Shown piece after piece: positions 36,763 through 48,251 of a DNA stretch of 64,000 nucleotides. The stretch's first letter is position 1, and each line of letters opens with the position of its first letter. The stretch spans positions 50,854,093-50,918,092 of the forward strand of contig NC_080426.1 in NCBI RefSeq assembly GCF_029873635.1, given 5' to 3'. A program made the position numbers and the translations under genes. This DNA comes from Malania oleifera. Its lineage: Eukaryota; Streptophyta; Magnoliopsida; Santalales; Ximeniaceae. The notes beneath the pieces are model-generated. The model was not told where the DNA came from, made no database searches, and saw only the letters and a program-made list of their open reading frames with translations.

Positions 36763-38572
36763 TGTAAGAACCCGAACCATGATAAGTGGGTCTAAATAAT
36801 TAAGAGAGGGGTAAAATTAGTATTTGAACAGGCTTCGTCGACGAAGCCAGAGTTCGTCGATGAAGGCCTTGCATCTCTCGTCGATAAAGTTCAGAGGCTC
36901 GTCGATGAGGATAAGGCGAGGAGTTTCGAGAACTGGTGATATCAGGGTTCGTCGATGAATCCTTTGTCTTGTCGACGAGAGGACTATAGAGCCTCGTCGA
37001 CGAGGACACCATCTTGTCGACGAGTTGGCCCGGGTCAAAGGGGCTATAAATAGAAATTTCATTACTTAACTACTAAGAAAACTCAAATATATATATCTCT
37101 CTCTCTCTCTAGAACTCTCTCTACACTTCCTCTCTCAAATTTCTTCGTTGTTCGTCACTAGAATCGTGAATATGAAGTTACCACGAGGATCGTGGAAGGA
37201 TTCTCTACAAGTTCTACAGATCGAAATCCCGTTTCGGAGATTTTTGGGTTTTGGTGTAAAATCGAGGTAAGGCTCGGTTTTCATTTCTGATCCGGTAGTT
37301 TTATAGGAAACAGTCTTGTGAATATATTCTGTACTTTTATTTGTAGGTTTTGGAACTCGGTTCGCTGTTTAGGGGCCTTAGAGTTCAGGATTTGCTATTC
37401 GGGGAAAAGGTAAGGGGAACTGTGTTTATATTAGTTATTTTTGAAATCGGACTCGGTAGAACTGTGGTTCACGGTCCTATGTGTGTTTTGGCTACTCATT
37501 TGGGGGTATCTAATGGGGAAAACTATGAGTTTTTCATTATTGCAGTTTTGGGAAAAATGGGGGCGACGGGTTGCATCCCTAGTTTTGTTGAAAACCGAGC
37601 GTATATGTTGATTTATACTAGGTTATTGGGATGGTCATGTCTTGACTTATTTAAACTATATTTGTTTGGAAAACCATGATTTAGATTACCAAATGGGTGT
37701 GGTTTGTTTGGTTATATGAGCATGCATGTGTGTGTGACTGTTGAAATGCTAGTAGGAACGGGGTTCCGAATTGCTCCAGGTACTGAGAGTGTCCGGCTCT
37801 ATATTCGAGGGCGTATGTTTATTGCCTGCCACATAGGCAAGAGTGTCCGGCTCTATATCCGAGGGCGTGAGCCTATACCGGCAGATTAGACCAAAGGGTG
37901 TGGATCCACTAGTTAGCGTCGGTACGATGCCATGGGAGTCGGGGACTGGCCATGTGCAGGTGGCGCCGTGTTCGCGAGTTGGCTAAGGGCCAACGACATA
38001 TGTCGTGGGCTGGCTTCGGGCCATAGGGTGTGATGACACCGGGGTTGCTGATCATGTGTATGTGTGCGTGTATGCACTGTGTAAACTAGTACTGGACTGC
38101 ATTTAACTGCATGTATGTTGCATCATGATAACACTCAAATGCCACACACCGATATAACCACTGTTTTCCTTACTGAGAGGTGTCTCACCCTTTCTGTATG
38201 TATATTTTTACAGGTCCTTCGAGTAACCAAAACTAGCGTCCTAGTGTAGGGAGCGTAGTGGCCGGTGTACTGCGGTTAGCGCTTGGGTAAGTGCTAGGAC
38301 TGTATTTTGGTGGGTTGCCATTTTGAGATGTATTTGGGCACCCATTTGTACGTTTTGATAGAGTCTGTTTCTGCTCTTGTATAGACTCTAGTATGGTACT
38401 GCATATGTATATAAAGAATGACCTTTTTTCGCTACGTATATGATTGTATTTGGATGTGTTTAGGGTGCCTGCGAACCCCACGGGGTCAGACTCTCATCCT
38501 TGGTACTGTATCTATGGATGTTTTTATCAGATACAGGGACATGTTAGATTACATTTTCACCCCTGGGTCCCA
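36763..38572 (+). repeat. 3' LTR of gypsy element B, short of its last ~22 bp
   Basis: Aligns with 29809-31646 from TGTAAGAACCC onward, with TATA-like GGCTATAAATAG near 37042, but stops matching after CTGGGTCCCA at about 38572. There it passes straight into the LTR X sequence. Confidence 0.88.
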
Positions 38573-39274
38573 GGTTGTGTCTTTTATGCATATATGGGCA
38601 AATTTACTATAAATGGGCTATATTGAGCCAACAATTTATTATTCAGAAATTATGTATTTTCAGATATACTGAATAGTATAGTTTAAATGTCATTTTCATA
38701 TATAGTTAAATGATGAGATTTTATATTCACACGGGAACTCATACTAGCCAGATACTGATAATAATATAGTCTGTCTTACTGAAAAGTGTCTCACCTTATT
38801 ATACAAATTATTCTTCGAGACCTTCAGGGAATCGTGCCTAGCTTACCTTGGGGGTAAGACTAGACTTTTGGGAATAATAATCAGAACAACTAGGATACCA
38901 GATATTTTATTTTGTTATTTTGGGATTGTAATATGTAGACAGATAGTGTTATGTATGTATGTATTTGGGAATAATTAGAACTCTGGTAAAGTGTTTGGAT
39001 GTTAAAAATCTTCCGCTGTATGGTTTTAATTTTAGTAATGGCAGGCGCACCTGGGATTCCCTGGGTTGGACGAATTGCATTTATATATGTGTGAGGTATC
39101 AGAGAATATTTGTACGTTTCACTAGCACTCCGAGCCCACGTGATGGGTTGGAGCGCTACACTCATTCTCAATATTCTTGTTACTTCAAACTCTCAACTTC
39201 ATTTCCATTCTCTTCTCATCCTCATTCTTATAGGTTCATTCCTAAATCCCAAATGTAGCTTAATTTAGTGTCTA
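38573..39274 (+). repeat. LTR X tail (solo fragment) plus duplicated flank, right copy
   Basis: About 590 bp of a third gypsy-type LTR, with the same CTTACTGAAAAGTGTCTCACC hairpin near 38778, ending GGAGCGCTACA at 39160. Flank 39161-39274 follows. Positions 38975-39274 repeat 29512-29808. The flank parts differ at few sites while the LTR parts differ more, mostly by transitions. Confidence 0.7.
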
Positions 39275-40982
39275 TTTTCCCCTTTATTTCATATCCCTTG
39301 TGCCAAAAAAAAAAAAATGATAATGACTCATTTTATTTGTTGTTCCTTTTGAAAAAAAATAATATTATTGATTTAATTTTATGATGTAGTTGGACAAAAT
39401 TAACCCATTGATATATTTGAAAATTAAGAGTGGGTTTGGTTTAGCAATTTAGAGTTGTTTTGAAGGTTATATGTAGTCTTTCAGTAATTTAAAATTTTGA
39501 TAATCCTCAACGGCTTGTTTGAGATTTAAAAAATGTTACTAAAATAAAAGGAAAAGAAGGATTCCATTTTTTCATATTTCGTTATGAAGAAGAGTAAGAA
39601 AAGAAAATTAAAAAATTTATTAAATTAATAAAAAAATTAATTTTACATATCATTGACATTTTATTTTTCTTAATTTTTAATCACACTATAATAATTTTTA
39701 ATCTTTAACAATATTTAAAATAGAGATTAAATCCATTGAAAAATGAATTTCCTTTCATATTTTTTTTTTCCAAACAAAATCGTGATCCGAATGAGCTCTA
39801 ACAATTATAAAGAGGGAAAATTGAAATTTTTTTTTTAATAAAAGAAACCATGTCTTGGAATCCCCATTTGACAGCCTTGTATTCAAATTTATTAGAAGCT
39901 AATTAGGTAACTTAGTTGTAAAAACGCGTTGTCTCTTTAAATATGGCTGAACTACTCGCCAGAACAGCTAGCTAGCACTGATCTGCTCTTCTGTCATTTC
40001 CAAATTCCAAATCATCTAACCCATTTCAAATAAATGATCTCCAGATCCTGGGAATCCCTAATTCTGCTTATAAGGAAAATTTTCTTTCCCGGGAAAATTG
40101 AGACTGATACATGAGCGAGTGCAATAACTTTTTTTTTTTACTCATTTTTGACATCATGGCATCTTTATCTTTTTAAACTTTGTTCTTATCCTGAAAATGA
40201 AAGGTTTAGTGCCACCCAATTCAGCAACCTTGTATGGAAACCATTAATTTGGAATCAAATTCCAAATGGGATATTGTGCGAGGGGTCTTTCCTTTTACGT
40301 GTTCGTGTGCTTTCATTTTTTTAAATGTTAAATATGTGTTAAATTGATCTTACATTCATTAAGTTAAGCATTTAAAGAGATATATTTATTTTTAATTTGT
40401 AAAAGATTTAGGAAACATGCGCACGAATATGTATACTTTCTCGTTTTAAATATCATTCACAAATACAAAGACCCATTAATGCAAAAAACTTGTCCATTTG
40501 CGACTCATATTATGGTTAAGAACTATTAACCATTAATACAAAGATAATAAAGGAAAAGAGATAGATATTGATCTCTTCATGGTCAGTACTATAGGTATCA
40601 TGGTCTTAGGCCTAACTCTGACGAGATATTATCTACTTTTGCTTATTGGCCTCACGATTATAAGTCCAAGATTTCTCTACAGAATCCCATATAATAATAC
40701 AATCAAATGTTACCATCTCAAAGCCCAATTGGGATAAGGTATTATCTATTTTCGGTCACTAGCCTCATAGTTATGTCCTATAAAAGACGCTTCCGATAAT
40801 TGGAGCCCAAACCATTCTCTTAAGTCTGACACTTAATTTTCTAATACACCTACCTCCGGTATGGGACTATGATGATAACATAGTAACCCGTGAATAGTTA
40901 AAAAATATACCTCACTTGTATAGGCAAGAACCTTTCATGGTAAAACCTTCTCATTTTAATCAAATCCCATCTCGATCTCAAA
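39275..40982. other. AT-rich non-coding interval
   Basis: No gene recognised. The stretch 40560-40920 (words such as GATATTATCTACTTTTGCTT and GGTATTATCTATTTTCGGTC, about 140 bp apart) looks like an internally repetitive old repeat, but I could not assign it. Confidence 0.4.
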
Positions 40983-41797
40983 CAAGGCCGGCTCTTCCTT
41001 TAAACAGCTGAAGTGCTCGCCTTGGGGCCCCTAATTTTTTTTTAATATAATAATATATTTTTGGGGTTTCAAATTTTTTTTAATTAAATAATGTTAACAT
41101 TATTTATTATGCTCTCTTCCCATACATTGACTTCCCAACTAACAAATAAATGAAATTGTATTTTAAAATGTAAAATAAATGCAATTTAATTTAAATTTTT
41201 TTTCAAGTTTCATTGACTTCCCAACTAACAATTTTATTATATTTCGAACTATCTATTACTCTCATCTCTTTCTTAGTCTCTTTGAAAAAATCTTTCCATG
41301 TCTCACACTCTTGATCTCTCTATGATTTTTGCCCCAGCTCTTTTGTTCATCATTTTCAGGCCTCCGATTCTCTCTAATTTTTATCAACCCTAATTTTGAT
41401 TTCAATGTCTGTGCATTATTTTTCTATTATTTTCACTTTGAATTTTTTTTTCTTCTATTTTTTCTTATATTTTGGAAGTTTTGAGGTTAGAACGTTGTAT
41501 CCAGTAAGAATCCGATGTCTCTAAAGTCTCGCTTGCCGATCGATTTGCAATAATAATAATAATAATAAGGTTATATTGTTTCAATCTATTATTTTTATAA
41601 ATTTATTAAATTTATTTTTATTTGTTTATATAATTTGTCAATTTATAGTTAGTGTAAATTTTGAAAATTAATATGTCAACGAAAAAATATGAATCCAGAT
41701 ATGAAAAAAGAAGAAAGAAAAAAAAAATATTAAACAAAATATTAAGGGTCTCGATTAAATCTTGCCTAGGGCCTCATATTATGAAGAGTCAGCCCTG
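40983..41797. mobile_element. Non-autonomous hAT element (815 bp) with 8-bp target duplication
   Basis: Left end CAAGGCCGGCTCTTC and right end GAAGAGTCAGCCCTG are inverted repeats matching at 12 of 15 positions. Flanking 8-mers ATCTCAAA (40975-40982) and ATGTCAAA (41798-41805) agree at 7 of 8. The CAGGGCYGRCTCT terminus is typical of plant hAT elements. The interior is AT-rich with no transposase frame; an ATA trinucleotide run lies at about 41548-41568. Confidence 0.78.
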
Positions 41798-41998
41798 ATG
41801 TCAAATATGATGGTCTAGATTACACATAGTATGGCTTGTGCATGGCCTACAAATATGTGTACTTCTCACATCCCACGTGTGAGGACATATATACCCTTCC
41901 TTAATGATCTCTTTTATTAATCTACCTCACTGATCCTACACGTGATTGTGATATCTAAAATCCAACGGTGTGTATTAGAGCTAGGGTCCTCTCTTAGC

Positions 41999-42008
41999 CT
42001 ATTTAAGG
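41999..42008 (+). promoter_or_regulatory. TATA box of the MIR159 locus
   Basis: CTATTTAAGG, followed about 25-30 bp downstream by a pyrimidine-rich CTTCTCCCCACTTGTCTCAC suitable for a start site near 42030. It lies 150 bp upstream of the miRNA hairpin. Confidence 0.6.
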
Positions 42009-42147
42009 AGCCTTCTTCTCCCCACTTGTCTCACGCCAGACAGCTAGATCAAGCAAATTAAGCTGCCTTAGCTTGCATTCAAATAATAGTTGCTGTTATT
42101 ATTAAGTGTAAGAGTACTTGTCAATAGGTAGAGGTAGGGGTAGGGTT

Positions 42148-42345
42148 TTAGTAATTGGAGCTTCTCTCCACTCCAATTTTGAGGAGAAATGAGAGTGTTC
42201 CATGGCTGCTAGTTCATGAATGCCCCTGGGTGCGCAGGATTCTGAAGTTGCGGTTGCGCAGGCTAAGGGTGGGCATGAGCCAGGAGACATGGTTACCTTG
42301 ATCTTTTCTGGATTGGAGTGAAGGGAGCTCCATTATGCATGGCTC
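42148..42345 (+). ncRNA. MIR159: MIR159-family microRNA precursor
   Basis: The 21-nt mature miRNA lies on the 3' arm at 42312-42332; its core TTGGAGTGAAGGGAGCTCC is the legume/grape-type miR159 variant. The 5' arm at 42154-42177 (ATTGGAGCTTCTCTCCACTC...) is its imperfect complement, so the ends pair. The interior also folds back: CATGGCTGCTAGTTCATG (about 42202) opposes CATGAGCCAGGAGACATG (about 42274). The near-200-nt hairpin with the mature strand near the 3' base is the miR159/miR319 layout. miR159 represses GAMYB-like MYB mRNAs (known biology). A TATA box lies at 42000. No protein frame here is meaningful. Confidence 0.88.
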
Positions 42346-42606
42346 CTTCCCAAACACCCCTCTTTAATTCCCTCCTCCATTTTTCTTCTTCTTCTTCTTC
42401 TTCTTCTTCTTTATCCGTGGCTCCTTCCCAAACACCCCTCTTTTAATTTCCTCCTGCATTCTTCATCTTCTTCTTCTTCTTCTTCTTTATCCATGGCTCC
42501 TTCCCAAAGACCCCTCTTTAATTTTCTCCTCCATTCTTCTTCTTCTTCTTCTTTATCCATGGCTCCTTCCCAAACACCCCTCTTTAATTTCCTCCTCCAT
42601 TCCTCT
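42339..42606 (+). repeat. Minisatellite, four units, directly after the MIR159 hairpin
   Basis: Units start at 42339, 42417, 42493 and 42559 with TGGCTCCTTCCCAAACACCC followed by CTCTTTAATTTCCTCCTCCATT and a CTT microsatellite of shrinking length. Unit lengths are about 78, 76, 66 and 48 bp. The first unit starts 6 bp after the mature miRNA. Confidence 0.92.
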
Positions 42607-42630
42607 GTACGTGTTATTTGATTGTGATTT

Positions 42631-42750
42631 GAAATATGATATCCATCTACTTTGATTTTTCAAAAATATATTTGTTTTTTAGTTTCAGCTGAAATATGAT
42701 ATCCATCTACTTTGATTTTTCAAAAATATATTTGTTTTTTAGTTTCAGCT
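42631..42750 (+). repeat. Perfect 60-bp tandem duplication
   Basis: The unit GAAATATGATATCCATCTAC...TTTTTAGTTTCAGCT occurs at 42631-42690 and again without change at 42691-42750. Confidence 0.95.
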
Positions 42751-43011
42751 GAAACTTTTTTGTTAAAAACGAAAGAAAGAAGGAAAGAAAGAAAGAAAAG
42801 CATTTTGATCGGCTGTTTCCAAATCTCTGAATTAGAAATATTTAGAAATAGTTTGGAAGAAGGCGTAAGCTGATCTGTATATGATTTTTGAAATTATATT
42901 TTGGTAATTTAGTTTCAAAAAACAAACAGAAGAAACCAACACACAATATTCTTACAATTCCATCCTTCGTTTCCCCATTTCAATGTAGATATATATGTTC
43001 ATCACTAGTTC

Positions 43012-43038
43012 ATACACACACACACACACACACACACA
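43012..43038. repeat. CA microsatellite
   Basis: About 12 CA units, downstream of MIR159. Confidence 0.95.
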
Positions 43039-43199
43039 TGATATCTCATGCATGCTGCTGTACCCCCCAACAGCCTAGCTTCATCACCTATTACTTATAC
43101 TTTCATATTCATTTACAGGAAAACTCAGGCAAAAAACAGCTGGTTGGCCCCCTCCTGATGGTGTTGGTGCCTGTAGGAAGCTAGCGTTTGTTGCAACAG

Positions 43200-46100
43200 A
43201 CGAAGTTTTGAAGAAGTTTGAACATTCCCAATTTTTTATTCTTCATTTTTATAGAAGGATCTTGATGAAAACCTACTTGGAGGCTCAAATATCATGTACC
43301 AAAAAGATATATTAAAGCAACAATAATTGTAATTTTTTGGATATTGCGGATTCCTTAATTCTCTCTCTCCACCGTAGATAAATGGTAACTCGATGAATGT
43401 CTATATATATTGGAATTATTTTTTTAATGAATGTTTGGAACCACTTATGTATAAGTGTTTAGAAAAAAATATTTAATTTAATAAGTGTTGATAATGGAAA
43501 AGTATTAAAGTTATAAATAGTGTTTAGCTGTATTTAAAATAAGTAGTATTTGAATATTTATTTCTATTATATGGTACTGTATAATTACTTTTAAGCATAT
43601 TTTAAATTACAAATATTATTATTTTTTTATTAACAATTTTATTAATAATTAATTAATTAATTTATGATTAAAATTTAAATATTTTCTATTAAAAAATAAA
43701 ATAAGATTATTATTTTTAAATAATAATAATCTTGTTTTTAATGTATATCTATAGCATATAACTATCATATGAAATAATGACAAAAATAATAATATTAAAT
43801 AAATTTAAATTTAATCTATTTAATGTTAATTTAAATTAATAAATATTTTTTGTTCAATCCAGAATTGAATTATATTAATAACTAACATATATTTTTAAAT
43901 ATATTTTAAATAAAAAATTTCAATATTTTTATAATTAATAGTTTAAATGATAGTTATACTTCTTATTAACATTTAAATATTTTATATTAAACAAAATAAT
44001 ATAATATTATTTATTGCATATTTATAACATATAATCATCACATTAATTTATGTTAAAAGTAGTATTAATAACTAAATTAAAATTTTATTTAATGTTAATT
44101 TAAATTTATAGATGGTTCTTTTTATTCATTCCAAATTTAATTATATTTTATTAATAGTTAGTCGAGTATAATGCATAATAAAATAATATATAATTAATTT
44201 CTAATTAATAATTTAATTAATAATTATGGTGACTATTGTTTTAATTAATATTTAAGTAATTTTATTGAGTAAAGATAATGTAATATTTTTTTATTGACAT
44301 AATCTTATTCTTAATTTATATTTATGATATATGATTATCATATTAATTTATATTAAAATACTATTATTAATTAAATTAGCACTTTGAATTTTTAATCTCA
44401 ATTTAAATTAGTTGTATTATTTTTTCATTTTTTTTATGTTGAAGATAATATATTTTTGAAAAATATTTGTTTAAATTATCAAAAACAATATCTGCATTTC
44501 AAAAAGTAGTAGATCACGCATGAATTTAGGATTTGGGGTTTATTTATGAATAAAATCTAGTAGCACCCGTTGAGTTTTGTGCATATATCATTTCACCCTC
44601 TTAGTTTTTGAAAATTATATACAAAAAAAACCCTTTAAAATTTAATTTTATTGACAAAGTAAATCTTCTATTAATTAACAACTAGTCGATTGCTAAGTAT
44701 ATGTAAAAAATGAATTTTATCCTAAATAAAATAAGATCCCTTCCCTCCTTCCCCGTCTTCATTCAATTGTGATAGAAAAATGATATTAATTTAATAAATT
44801 AAGTTGAGAAAATTGGTTAGTTGAAAATATTCATAATGGAGATCCTAGATCTCAAATGAACTGGTCCAACTGATTCAATCTATTTGACTCAGCTGATTAA
44901 CATTAGTATGAATCTATTATTGTTTCAAAAAGACTTTAAATATGTGGAAAAAAAAAATTAACAATCATAAAAATACTTAATAAGTTTAACAGTGCAAAAT
45001 GTTTACTACTTAGATTGGGAACTAACCTACTTTATGGATCATGGGTGATTGTCATATATTATAATTAGCAACCATAATAAATTTACCAATGAATTAAATA
45101 GCCAACACGGATAAACAAGCTCAAATAGTAGGATCAATCAATTAATAAAAGTTTGAATTGTTTTTTTTATTGATTTATTTTTTACATTTTATACATATAA
45201 GGATTAACATTCATTTTATAATATTAATTAATGAAGTATGAGCTTTGCATGCATTTTAATTTTTATATATATTTAATAGGATGTTTGATAAGTTGTTACA
45301 ATTTAAAAATTATTAAACTCTATTTTATTTATTTTTAATAAGTTTTTAGTTATTTAATTTGCATAAAAATTATAAAATAAATATTTTGGAATGTCATAAT
45401 CATTTGAGCGTGGTTTTATGATCTGTTAGAATTATTCATTTATTTTTACATATATATATTTTTAAATTTTTTTTTTAAAATTATGCAATTATGTTGTCCC
45501 ATTTATGTTAATTAGTTGACTCGAATTATGATCTGTTAGACTAGTCAACCCGAAAATTTGTTAGACGTATAATTAGCTTACTAGTTTGATTTTTAAAATT
45601 TTATACCTAATTGACTAATTTTCCAACTTAATTCATTAAATTGATCTTAAAAAGTTTTTTAAGTACTATGATCATTCACCAAAAATTTGAAGCAATTGTT
45701 TTTTGTTCAATAGGGTTTCAGTTGGCTTAGATTAAATAACAAGGTAGCACATGTCTCATCTCACAACCCTTTCTAGTTTTTACATTGACTTCTAAGATCT
45801 GAATACATTCAAAATTAAAGTCTCAAATTCTAATAATTTGGATTCAATGTATTTTTATTTTTATTTTTTGTCCATTGAGGCCGACATCGTACCTAAGTAA
45901 TACAACAAGAAGTAATCCATCTCTCATCCTATACACATTTTCATCCCCTCCAATATTCAAGTCCGAAATTTCTAATATGATTTAAAGCTTAAATCAAGAT
46001 GTCCCTAGGGACGACATGAGATAATTACTAATTTAAATTAAAGTTCTTTTTAATGCGTGTGCTAATTAAACAATAGAAAACCACTAACCAACGCAAGTTT

Positions 46101-46506
46101 TGAATATACATGACACAATCTCTTGTTTTCATTTTTAAAAGAACAATAAGAAATTTCTTTTTTGATTCTTAACCGAACAAATGCTCAAGTTTAATATGGG
46201 CTTCACATGATGAGTCAATATTGTTATTGTTACTCTAGACAGTATTGTTTAATTTAAAAAACAAGCAATTTAATGATAAATTAATATTAACATTATTTAG
46301 TCATTTATAAATTATATTTTACTAAGCTATGTAATTAAAACTTATACACAAATATATTTATTAAATTTTAAGAAATATAAATTTATTAATATTTTATAAA
46401 TATAATTTATTTATATATAATTAGTTATTTTAATTCATGTAAAATATATAATAATTAGTAAAATGTTAATCTAAAAAATTTAAAATATTAAATATGTAGC
46501 TATTTG

Positions 46507-46544
<38 letters not shown>

Positions 46545-47085
46545 CTAATTATTATAAATATAGTTGAATTATTTGTTTTAAAATAGCATCATTGGAGTAA
46601 ATTATATTTTAATAATTTAATATAATTCATATATTTTAATGAAATTATAGTATATTATCATAACTAAATTTGTAAAAAAAATAATAATTTATGAGGGCAT
46701 AATTTTAATCTCTTATAATTTTAATTTATTGAGTTTTATATGTGCATTAAAACTACCACAACTTATTAAAGGGTGAAAAGTACATGTAAATCTAACTAAA
46801 AATGCACTATTTGTTATAAATATGAGTAGTTAATTTGCTTATTTTCAGAAGTACTTATAATTAGTCCTTATTCCCAAGCAAAAAAATTCAAAACAAATCA
46901 ACCGATTCCACCGATTGGTCTTTGCAATGTGGTTTACACGATTCTCACCAAGGTATCAGTCAATTGAATAAGACCAATGTCGGATAGTATTATCAGCCCT
47001 TTTAAAGCTAGCTTCATCGCAAGTTGTCATGCTTCTAATAGCATGTATCATTATAACTAAAGAAATATTACATTTCATCAAACGA
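43200..47085. other. Long AT-rich gene-free interval
   Basis: Nearly 3.9 kb dominated by TTAATTAATT and ATATTTAAAT words, with a TA run at 46517-46538. No coding region, RNA gene or transposon end is recognisable. Confidence 0.55.
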
Positions 47086-48251
47086 GCTGAAAGAGCTTAG
47101 AGTGTTATGACCGCTAAAGTGGATCTTGTGAAAGCTGGTGGTAGAGTTGATTGGAATTTATGTTATATGCTATGTGAATTTGGTTTTCCTATTAATTTTA
47201 TTAACTTAATATGAAGTGTGTTAATGGGGCCACTATTCCACCCCCCCCCCCCCCCAAAAATGTTATGGAATGTGGGGAAATTAGATTACTTTAAGCCTCA
47301 CAGGAGTTTGTGGCAAGGAGATCCACTTTCTCCTTGTCTTTTTGCAATTTTTATGGAAAAATTCTCTCTTCCTAATATGAAAAAAGTTAATTCTAAAGAG
47401 TTTGACCTATAGAGACCCTCTCGTATAGGTTTTGCTATTTCTCATCTCTTATTTTTAGACAGTTTTAGGCCATTTTTCAAGGCCTTTTGGGTCCTAGAGT
47501 GTAGCAATTTCAGAAGTTTTTATTGGGATAGATATTATAAACTTAGCTAAGTCCAAAGCCTATGCCGTGTCAAAGGTTTCAAGGAGAGGTTGAGTTTTAA
47601 TTTGTTTCTATCTTGGACATAGCCATTAACAGTAGCCTCAAGAAGTAGTTAGATATTGATCTTTCCACCAAGTGAGTTACAAAAGAACATAACAACCATA
47701 CTAATGCGACTTCCATCTCTGGCTTTGTTCAAAATATTGATTAAACTAATGAGTCACTATATTATTTAAGAAGGGTTTACATAGCTCAAAATGTCTATGT
47801 CTTTGATTCTAAGTTAGTTTACATAAGTAATCAATGTCTTTCTTAGGTGTGGATATGAAATCTTTATGTATTTTTCATAAACTAAACTCCTTTCTCTAAC
47901 TAATGTTTAAGTAAAAACTTCTTACTGATGAAACACGAGCTAAACAAAATCTTGCATTTTTGGCATTTTTGCTTAGTGTGGCTTGCTGTTGAAATGACAA
48001 ATCTATGTGGTGCATGTTATTGCAATTGGTTGACTAACAGGATCTTTTTGGTAAGGATTTGATTGATGGAATCATTGAAAATCTTAAATCCTCATTAGAT
48101 TGAAAAAAAATATCTTTTTTTTCCTTTTATATGTTGAACCATATGGACATCCAAAAATAAGAAAACTATTGAACATAAATTTTTTTTTCCCTTTACATTG
48201 GGCACCTGGGCACCAATGTAGTCCCTTATAATGTTTTAGAAAGATTGATAG
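47086..48251 (+). mobile_element. L1-type LINE fragment, reverse transcriptase part (5' piece)
   Basis: Translation shows LVKAGGRVDWNLCYMLCEFG, FPINFINLI and then SLWQGDPLSPCLFAIFMEK with a KVNSKEF...RPSRIGFAISHLLF continuation. This is the L1 reverse-transcriptase region (family pattern AYDRVEW...GLRQGDPLSPYLF). A C-run at 47240-47256 interrupts it. The frame is degraded by several stops and shifts. The element continues at 49958 beyond an inserted solo LTR. Confidence 0.75.

Larger units (their letters stand above)
29809..38572 (+). mobile_element. Ty3/gypsy element B, near full length with both LTRs (fossil)
   Basis: 5' LTR 29809-31646; primer site ACTTGGTATTAGAGCTAA (tRNA-Met type) at 31647. 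Gag region from about 31973, with the zinc knuckle CYNCGRPGHMARDC near 32820. Protease near 33040 (LFDSGATHSF). Reverse transcriptase about 33640-34340 ([37 protein letters not shown]). RNase H about 34400-34830. Integrase about 35120-35810 ([29 protein letters not shown]). Integrase C-terminus and a chromodomain-like end at 35960-36375. Polypurine tract AGGATGGGAGAT at 36751-36762; 3' LTR 36763-38572. Chromovirus-type domain order. It is broken, with roughly ten breaks. The LTRs are about nine-tenths alike by eye, so a few million years old. No target duplication: the right edge is rearranged. Confidence 0.93.

Noticed and set aside
42102-42290. Minus-strand 62-codon frame over the MIR159 hairpin
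   Set aside because: It is antisense to the miRNA precursor and has no homologue I recognise.
42312-42332. The miRNA as miR319 rather than miR159
   Set aside because: miR319 has TTGGACTGAAGG; here TTGGAGTGAAGG matches the known miR159 variant. The precursor layout alone would not decide.
42888-43184. 98-codon frame containing a CA repeat
   Set aside because: It is dominated by microsatellite and has no recognisable domain.
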